A DNA stretch of 64,000 nt from Yamadazyma tenuis. Taxonomy: Eukaryota > Ascomycota > Pichiomycetes > Serinales > Debaryomycetaceae. The notes under the pieces are model-generated. The model ran no database searches, had not been told where the DNA came from, and saw only the letters and a list, made by a program, of their open reading frames with translations. Positions 58,318 to 64,000 of this stretch are shown one piece after another. Made by a program: the position numbers and the translations under genes. Within the stretch, counting starts at the first letter, position 1; every line of letters begins with the position of its first letter. The DNA lies in contig NC_089466.1 of the NCBI RefSeq assembly GCF_029203305.1, positions 310,001-374,000 of the forward strand, in the 5' to 3' direction.

Positions 58318-58855
58318 CATGGTGGTTTATTAGGACAAGTATATCGTGTGCTTTGTAATATATAGACGCATACAAATAAACAATTGAGTTCAATAACCTA
58401 GCGGTTTTACTGTCAGTAAAAAAGATTCAAAAAAATGCAGCTGAAGTCGACTTTTAAGCTGGTTGCATGATAGAAAAGAGGTAAACATGGAAAACAGGAT
58501 ACGAATCAATGTGTCTAACATCTATATTCAGGTTCCTCAAAAATGCGTGTGAACTCGTTTCAATTATTTCAATAGAATAGAAGGCTTTGCAGCCTTATTA
58601 ATTTTGATTCACTCGTATTTATTCATACTTCTTGAAGCCAGAAGCCATCATCTCTTTAATAGCCTGTCTGATATTTCCCCAATCAGAGCATTACAGCCGT
58701 CTCCACTTCAAATTACAAACTTTCCTTAGGCCTGTACTTTTCACGTTCACAAACTCTTCGATTTCCCCATTCGCACTCTTTTCCACAAGCACTTTTAAAG
58801 AACTGAAACCCTTCCCCGGTTATTTTTCACTCGAGTTCATTGCACTACACCAAGC
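58318..58855. promoter_or_regulatory. Intergenic region upstream of SCS2
   Basis: 538 bases. A non-ATG frame of 106 codons overlapping the SCS2 start has no recognisable domain and is not a gene. The last 200 bases are C/T-rich, as often seen in 5' leaders. Confidence 0.45.
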
Positions 58856-59740
58856 ATGCAAGTATATCCTAAACAATTGGAGTTCAAAAGCGACTTCAAG
58901 ACGCCTACCACTGCCTACCTTACCGTCAAGAATACCAGTTCATATCCATTAGCTTTTAAGGCCAAAATTAATGTTAAGAATGTGTATTCTGTTAAACCTA
59001 ATATCAGAGTTGTAAATCCCCAGGAATCGGTCAACGTCTCGTTTACTTTACCAACATTGAGATATCGGTTACCTGTAAACTATCAATCGAAGCACCAATT
59101 CTTAATAATGTCGTTGCCAAGTGATGGTCTCACTACTGACGAACTCTCTAACAACTGGCCAGAGTTGCAGAAAAAGTACGGTGACTCCTTGCAATTGGAC
59201 AAAATTAAGGTCAAGTATGTGAACCTCAATGAATCTGCTGAGGCACCAGCCGCGGCTGCCGATTTGGGTGTTGGATCTCCAACTAAATTGAATGGAAAAT
59301 CCAAAAGGATTTCCAAATTTGTTGCTAACGGCTCAGCTAACAGCACCAATGGTTCTGTCGCCGGAACAGCTGCTGCCGGTGCAGCCGTTGGGGCAGCGGG
59401 TGCGGTAGCATCGGTAGGAGCTAAACGTTCCTCTGGTTCTACAAGTCGCCTGCCGGCCGATGAAGTTCAGACTTATAACGGTGCTCCACGTGAACATGTT
59501 AGCCAACAGCCTTCAAACAACAATTACCAAAGTGCGTACCAAGCTGCTAAGGCCAAAGAAATCAAAGAAGCACAGGCGTCGCGGGAATCACAGACGTTGG
59601 TACCTTCCGATATTTCAAAGGAATTCGAGACTTTACACGAACTGAATGAAAGATTAGGGAAGAAATTGGACAGTATTGAAAGGTTGATTATCATTGCATT
59701 GATGCTTCTTTCGTTTATTCTTGGGAAATCAATGGTTTAG
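58856..59740 (+). CDS. SCS2: ER VAP protein Scs2 (FFAT receptor)
   Basis: A 294-residue tail-anchored ER protein. The N-terminal MSP domain (about 1-120) shows YPKQLEFKSDFKTPTTAYLTV, NTSSYPLAFKAKINVKN and the NIRVVNPQESVNVSFTL block that forms the FFAT-binding surface. A Ser/Ala-rich linker and a short coiled coil precede the C-terminal membrane helix (LIIIALMLLSFILGKSMV). Scs2 tethers the ER to the plasma membrane and recruits Opi1 to control phospholipid synthesis. Scs22 is a paralogue, but it is shorter. ATG at 58856. Confidence 0.89.
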   Translation: MQVYPKQLEFKSDFKTPTTAYLTVKNTSSYPLAFKAKINVKNVYSVKPNIRVVNPQESVNVSFTLPTLRYRLPVNYQSKHQFLIMSLPSDGLTTDELSNNWPELQKKYGDSLQLDKIKVKYVNLNESAEAPAAAADLGVGSPTKLNGKSKRISKFVANGSANSTNGSVAGTAAAGAAVGAAGAVASVGAKRSSGSTSRLPADEVQTYNGAPREHVSQQPSNNNYQSAYQAAKAKEIKEAQASRESQTLVPSDISKEFETLHELNERLGKKLDSIERLIIIALMLLSFILGKSMV

Positions 59741-59855
59741 GTGCCAAGTTTGTAAATCTCTGTTGTACTGTCCCTTGACAAACTTTTATTAAGATGAATA
59801 CGAGTCCATTAGCTATTAAAACAAGAGTTTACTATGTACAAGTAACTAAAAGATC

Positions 59856-62531
59856 TTAGAAAATACCCAAAAACGAGGTAGAATGATTGGAAACTCCTTT
59901 CTTAATATCGTCCGCTGTTTGTTCGTATTGATTAACTTTGGTGTTAGATTCCTCAATCTTATCGACTAAATATTTTAATCTGTTGTCCAATTTGTATTCT
60001 TTGAAGTGGAATTTACTCAACTCTTCTTCGTAATCTTTAATTTTAGCAGTTTCGAGCTTGGCCAAATTATTATAGTGGCCGATTTCGAGGCTCGCAAAGA
60101 TATCTTTGTCGTCGATCAAGGTCTTGAAGGCTGCTTTGAAAATTGGCCTTCCAGTCCTGATTTCGTTTAAGACCCCATTTTCACGTCTGAGGGTAAGCAA
60201 GTCATTCTTCTCTAATGCTGACAAGACTTCCATTGTGTTATTACCAGCTTTAAACAAAGGCGATTTGGTTAATTCGTTGTATTTGATGATGTCCTTAGAA
60301 GATAACAATTTTATCAACTCCCACACTTGAAGGGGATCCCAGTTCTTGAAGTCTTCATCACCAGGCTTGGTATTGTTGTACAAGAAAAAGGTGGTGATTT
60401 GTTCAGCTGCTTGGGATACCATTTCTGTTAAAGATTGCTGAGGAGTCTCACCAGACCTTATTCGTCTGATAAATGCTTGTAAATCTAACATTCTGCCTCC
60501 CAATGGCTTCAAAGTTTCCTTAATAATATCCGAATTGAACTTCTCGTATCTTAAATCTTTTAACTTGTTCATCACATAGTAATAACTACTGGTTTCGGAA
60601 GCATCGTTCAAAGTGATCGTCTTGAAAACCTGATTTGGCAAAGAGGAATTCAATACCAGAATGGAACCAACATCATTGGTGATAAAAATGACATGCGCTA
60701 AATTGCTTTGAACAAGAGTAGCAGCCCAATCACTCATCATCTTGTAAATAAAATCATTGGAGCTATTTCGAGATTTACTGGCAAATTTGTTGATGACAAT
60801 AACAGGCTTAGCTTCAGGACGTTGCTGTAAATACTCATCAGGTTTCATCACATCATCCAACTTTATTTCCAACCCTGGATTCAGTCTTTTTCTATGTTCT
60901 TGTCGTCTTTTCCGAGCAGAAACTTGACGTTCATATTCACCATATTCTCTCAATGCAGTAGATCTGAGGGCTTGAGTTGTCAACAGGAATATGTTCTTGA
61001 CTTGTGTCTCCTTTGATTCACTTAATCCAGATTTTTGACCGGTAACACTCTGAACTCCCAAATCAATAAATTGAGATATAGAGCTCAACCAACTGAAAAC
61101 TGGATAATATCCCACCTGAGAGGCAATGGATTCTACTAGTTTTGTATCAGATCTTGCCTTAATGATTTCATCGCAGTCCAAGTACAATACCTTTTGTTTT
61201 AATTGGGCATCTGATAAAAGGGTATCCTGGACAACCATCTCACGTTTCCCAGATCCTTTAGGTCCTCTAACAATGATAAAAGTCAGCACATTTTCAAGAA
61301 TCCATAACTTGAGTTGTTTTATCTTATCTGACCTCTCGTGCCACAAGTTATTGGAATCCAAATTCTCTTCGTTATCCAAGTCAGATTCATTGGCTATCGT
61401 ATCTTGGTGGCATTTTGAGTCCAATGATTCACCTATGTAGTCATATCCTGTGAAAAACCAAGACTGGATTGTGACCAAGGGTCTTGTAAAAAGCTTGAGA
61501 TACCTACTATCTCTATAATACAGGAGTGAAAGTCTGTGTTGAATCTTTTCTTCAATGAAAAACTGTCTGATGGGGTCAAAAATCAACACAGCAACAGTGG
61601 CAAGTAGAGCTAATAAAATCGGAACAGCGATTCTTTGATGATTGGAGATAAAGTCAGTAATATAATTGACTCTTTCAATTGGCACATATTGAAGGTGCAA
61701 TGTCGTTTTTCCTCCATCTAAGCTTAAACCCGTAATACAGTTCTTAGCACAAATACTGGATCTGAGCCTTTTGAACTGAATCAAGGCAATAGGATTGGAA
61801 CTAGAAGCTGGATTTATATCAATTATTGTACCGTAACGCCTGAAGAGAATGTATAATTCTTCTTCTGTCAACGAGGGACCTTCAAACTTCACTTTAAGCT
61901 TGGAACTTGGAAATCTTCTTAGATCTTCAATCCAGGGAGTCCCTTTAACTTGAAAAGTGGTCGGATTATTCCTTGTCAATCTCATATAAAGCTTTTTGAA
62001 ATTATTGGCATCGTTTTCACTGTTAGACACATTGGTACAAATTTTAGCAATCACTTCTTTAGGAGAGTATCCTTCAGGTACCGAAAACTTCACGAATGCT
62101 CCAGAATCTCTTCTCAATGGAATAAAGTCCATAATACTTGTAGATTCAGGCAATGGATTGTCTTCTTTATTAGCCATTTCCCAGACTTCCTTCTTTAATG
62201 TATCAATGTCCTTATCAGGAATCAAAAGATTCAAATACTGTTTGAACTTAAACAGAGAGACACCCCGATCGTAGATATGGTCGAAGTATAACAATACTTC
62301 CTTAGTCTTATCGATATCCACCACACCTGTTGCTGAAGCTGATACATCAGTATCGTTCAAGTCTGTTTCTTTCTTGATTCTCTCAATATCTGTGTGGTAC
62401 ATTCTGTTCCTCAAGGACTTTTGAAAGGCTGGAAAATGACGAACATCTCGAAACATAGAAATTTGGGCTTTCCTGTTCGAGAGGAATCTCAATTGGCCCC
62501 ATAACCGTGGTTTATTCACTAATTTAAACAT
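59856..62531 (-). CDS. YME2: Mitochondrial inner membrane protein Yme2 (Rna12)
   Basis: An 891-residue mitochondrial inner membrane protein. The ATG at 62529-62531 gives a presequence-like N-terminus (MFKLVNKPRLWGQLRF). The longer frame begins with GTG 39 codons upstream. An RRM-like domain (about residues 200-310, with KGTPWIEDLRRFPSSKLKV) faces the matrix, a membrane helix (about 325-345, IAVPILLALLATVAVLIF) follows, then an AAA-like NTPase domain with Walker A RGPKGSGKRE and a Walker-B-like VLYLDCDEI. A C-terminal coiled coil completes the family layout. Yme2 affects mtDNA escape and nucleoid structure. Length is near the S. cerevisiae protein (850). Confidence 0.9.
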   Translation of the reverse strand: MFKLVNKPRLWGQLRFLSNRKAQISMFRDVRHFPAFQKSLRNRMYHTDIERIKKETDLNDTDVSASATGVVDIDKTKEVLLYFDHIYDRGVSLFKFKQYLNLLIPDKDIDTLKKEVWEMANKEDNPLPESTSIMDFIPLRRDSGAFVKFSVPEGYSPKEVIAKICTNVSNSENDANNFKKLYMRLTRNNPTTFQVKGTPWIEDLRRFPSSKLKVKFEGPSLTEEELYILFRRYGTIIDINPASSSNPIALIQFKRLRSSICAKNCITGLSLDGGKTTLHLQYVPIERVNYITDFISNHQRIAVPILLALLATVAVLIFDPIRQFFIEEKIQHRLSLLYYRDSRYLKLFTRPLVTIQSWFFTGYDYIGESLDSKCHQDTIANESDLDNEENLDSNNLWHERSDKIKQLKLWILENVLTFIIVRGPKGSGKREMVVQDTLLSDAQLKQKVLYLDCDEIIKARSDTKLVESIASQVGYYPVFSWLSSISQFIDLGVQSVTGQKSGLSESKETQVKNIFLLTTQALRSTALREYGEYERQVSARKRRQEHRKRLNPGLEIKLDDVMKPDEYLQQRPEAKPVIVINKFASKSRNSSNDFIYKMMSDWAATLVQSNLAHVIFITNDVGSILVLNSSLPNQVFKTITLNDASETSSYYYVMNKLKDLRYEKFNSDIIKETLKPLGGRMLDLQAFIRRIRSGETPQQSLTEMVSQAAEQITTFFLYNNTKPGDEDFKNWDPLQVWELIKLLSSKDIIKYNELTKSPLFKAGNNTMEVLSALEKNDLLTLRRENGVLNEIRTGRPIFKAAFKTLIDDKDIFASLEIGHYNNLAKLETAKIKDYEEELSKFHFKEYKLDNRLKYLVDKIEESNTKVNQYEQTADDIKKGVSNHSTSFLGIF

Positions 62532-62673
62532 TGGAACGGAGTGTTTAATAACTGCGAACTCCTTTGCTACTAGATCAATTAATTCGTGATGGTTGCGATT
62601 TTCTCTGAGCAGCAAGGCGGAAGTGTTTGTACCATAAGAGACTGTCACAAATGCAAATTGTTTACAAACACTA

Positions 62674-63762
62674 TTAATCTATAGAGGATGAAGGGATTGC
62701 ATTAGGGATGTTCTTCAAAAAGTCATTGGTTCTTAAAGGTTTGACCTTAGCGCTACCGTTTTCAACACTAACCTTTTTCCCATTTTTATAGTTAGATCTG
62801 ATGAATTCTCTCATGGAATTTAAAGCTGCTTCTCTGCATAACTCTTTCAAGTCCGATCCACTATAGCCTTTTGTATTAAGGACTAAGGATTCCAAGTCAA
62901 AGTCCATTGAATCCACCTGGCTGTCTTTTAGAATCTTTGTGAGAATCGATCTTCTTTGAGCAGCATTGGGTCTACCAATTGCAAATTGTTTGGGCATTCT
63001 TCTCATAAACGCCAGGTCAATATCATTTTGCCTATTAGTAGCTCCCATCACCAATATCCTTCCGTTGCTCAACAACCCATCCCAAAGAGTCATAAATTCT
63101 GCTTTCAACATAGCACTCACTTCGTGATCGGTAGAACTCCTATCTCTCAAGAAGGAGTCAATCTCATCGATGAATATTATACAAGGCTGCAATTTGTTGG
63201 CTAGCGAAAATATAGCATCCACTATCTTATTACTCTCTCCGTACCATTTATCCATTATAGTTGACATTCTAATCAGTAAGAAAAACGCTCCACTTTCTTT
63301 GGCAATAGCCTTTGCTAACATGGTTTTACCACAACCAGGTGGCCCATGAAACAAGACTCCTTTAGGTGACTGGATTAAAGACAGATGTGCTTGGAACAAG
63401 TCAGGCACTGTTAATGGCAATATCACCGCCTCTCTCAATTCGTCGATGATATCATTTAGTCCACCGATATCATCAAACGTCACCTTAAGATCATCTGGAA
63501 CAATTAATGAATTCAATAACAGCTTTTCGTACTCAGTGAAAACGATGTTTTTCAAGTCTGGATTGGAATCTTGTAGTTTCTTCAATATTCCCTGACTCTT
63601 CTTCTTGGATTCTTTGGATTTGATAGTGTCATTCAAAGGATCATTCAATATATGAGTGATCAAGTAGTACATGGATAATCCTGCTCCCGTGAGGAAGAAC
63701 AAGTCTCCCAAGAGCTTGAGATCTATTTTCACTTTCCCCAAATCAATTTTAAATCTGTTCAT
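62674..63762 (-). CDS. MSP1: AAA ATPase Msp1, outer membrane quality control
   Basis: A 362-residue AAA protein that extracts mislocalised tail-anchored proteins from mitochondrial and peroxisomal outer membranes. One N-terminal membrane helix (about 18-36) precedes the linker and ATPase domain. Walker A is GPPGCGKT (residues 140-147), Walker B IIFIDEID with Glu200, the pore loop is MDKWYGES, and arginine-finger region MRRMPKQF. Residue 163 is encoded by CTG (63274-63276) at the position where S. cerevisiae Msp1 has the serine of ISIRMSSIMDKWYG. Length equals the S. cerevisiae protein (362). ATG at 63760-63762. Confidence 0.94.
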   Translation of the reverse strand: MNRFKIDLGKVKIDLKLLGDLFFLTGAGLSMYYLITHILNDPLNDTIKSKESKKKSQGILKKLQDSNPDLKNIVFTEYEKLLLNSLIVPDDLKVTFDDIGGLNDIIDELREAVILPLTVPDLFQAHLSLIQSPKGVLFHGPPGCGKTMLAKAIAKESGAFFLLIRMSTIMDKWYGESNKIVDAIFSLANKLQPCIIFIDEIDSFLRDRSSTDHEVSAMLKAEFMTLWDGLLSNGRILVMGATNRQNDIDLAFMRRMPKQFAIGRPNAAQRRSILTKILKDSQVDSMDFDLESLVLNTKGYSGSDLKELCREAALNSMREFIRSNYKNGKKVSVENGSAKVKPLRTNDFLKNIPNAIPSSSID

Positions 63763-63860
63763 TCGTGACAGTAAAATAGAGTGTTATGTGTTGAGAATTA
63801 TTCTTCCCTTCTTGTGATTTAGTTGTGCGACTAGGGAACATTTTGTTTGAGTGAGATGAG
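63763..63860. promoter_or_regulatory. 98-bp divergent promoter, MSP1 and the next gene
   Basis: Only 98 bases separate two divergent starts. A two-codon upstream ORF (ATG AGA TGA, 63856-63864) ends within the next gene's start codon, in the order ATGA. Confidence 0.5.
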
Positions 63861-64000
63861 ATGAGCGCCAGAATGGCTAAGGGAAACAGAGATGATGCCA
63901 GGCATGGTATTCGTATGCCTGGTGCATTATTGGACTCTATTAGAGATAAAACAGATAAAGGAGACTATGAAGAAGACTCCAGATTCAGACAATCTGACAA
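63861..64000 (+). CDS. 5' end of an unidentified gene, cut off by the window
   Basis: Open frame from ATG at 63861 for 46 codons to the window end. It is hydrophilic, with RHGIRMPGALLDSIRDK followed by an acidic stretch. A basic start, then a short LP/PG-type helix, weakly resembles the N-terminus of Sgd1/NOM1-type nucleolar proteins, but 46 residues are too few to decide. Confidence 0.5.
   Translation, partial: MSARMAKGNRDDARHGIRMPGALLDSIRDKTDKGDYEEDSRFRQSD

Noticed and set aside
1..64000. CRISPR arrays, prokaryotic operons, toxin-antitoxin or phage-like systems
   Set aside because: The window is a eukaryotic nuclear chromosome; no spaced repeats of that kind are present.

Overview
This window is a stretch of nuclear chromosome from a budding yeast of the CUG-Ser1 (CTG) clade. 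Genes are dense and mostly intronless. The few introns carry GTATGT or GTACGT donors and TACTAAC branch points. Two accessory subunits of respiratory complex I are present (NDUFA12-like, NDUFB4-like), and complex I is absent from Saccharomycetaceae. Several CTG codons fall where the homologous protein of S. cerevisiae has serine: two in the Mrs2-family gene and one in MSP1. CTG should therefore be read as serine throughout, and every protein description here assumes that. The species cannot be named from the sequence.

Layout. 1-8.9 kb: a 5'-truncated Mrs2-family mitochondrial Mg2+ channel, RPA43, a Kar9-like protein (tentative), the kinetochore gene MTW1, a small complex I subunit, and a Gln-rich protein of unknown function. 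8.9-14.1 kb: a 1.9-kb intergenic region, the LAMMER kinase KNS1, and another 1.4-kb intergenic region. 14.1-28 kb: SUN41-type cell-wall glycosidase, ATG12, then a compact block (YBP1-like, HPC2, PKP2, an unidentified membrane protein, GEP7, RAD6) that partly keeps the YGL060W-YGL057C order of S. cerevisiae, then the vacuolar protease PRB1. 28-39 kb: a Ufd1-domain zinc-finger protein, an MNN2-type mannosyltransferase, an M16C metalloprotease and an amidase. 39-48 kb: FEN2-like pantothenate transporter, CAP1/YAP1, a DUF1769 protein, NDUFA12, DYS1 and APE1. 48-57 kb: TIF3 (two introns), GPA2, an initiator tRNA-Met, a gene-poor 1.3-kb stretch, then a drug-transporter-like MFS gene convergent with an alpha/beta hydrolase. 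57-64 kb: ULP1, SCS2, YME2, MSP1 and the first codons of another gene.

Functional links. Mitochondrial genes are numerous (Mrs2-family channel, complex I subunits, PKP2, GEP7, YME2, MSP1). ATG12, PRB1 and APE1 belong to the same vacuole/autophagy pathway. CAP1 and a Ybp1-type Yap1-binding partner are both present, and Yap1-type sites (TTASTAA, TGACTAA) lie upstream of CAP1, the MFS transporter and the hydrolase. This suggests, but does not prove, an oxidative-stress or detoxification link.

I found no transposon, CRISPR array, rRNA or evidence of horizontal transfer. The most unusual observations are a cluster of 12 CUG codons in 59 codons of the Gln-rich protein, the 4-nt and 45-nt coding exons of TIF3, the tandem repeat carrying Yap1-type sites between the hydrolase and ULP1, and two conserved-looking genes I cannot identify.
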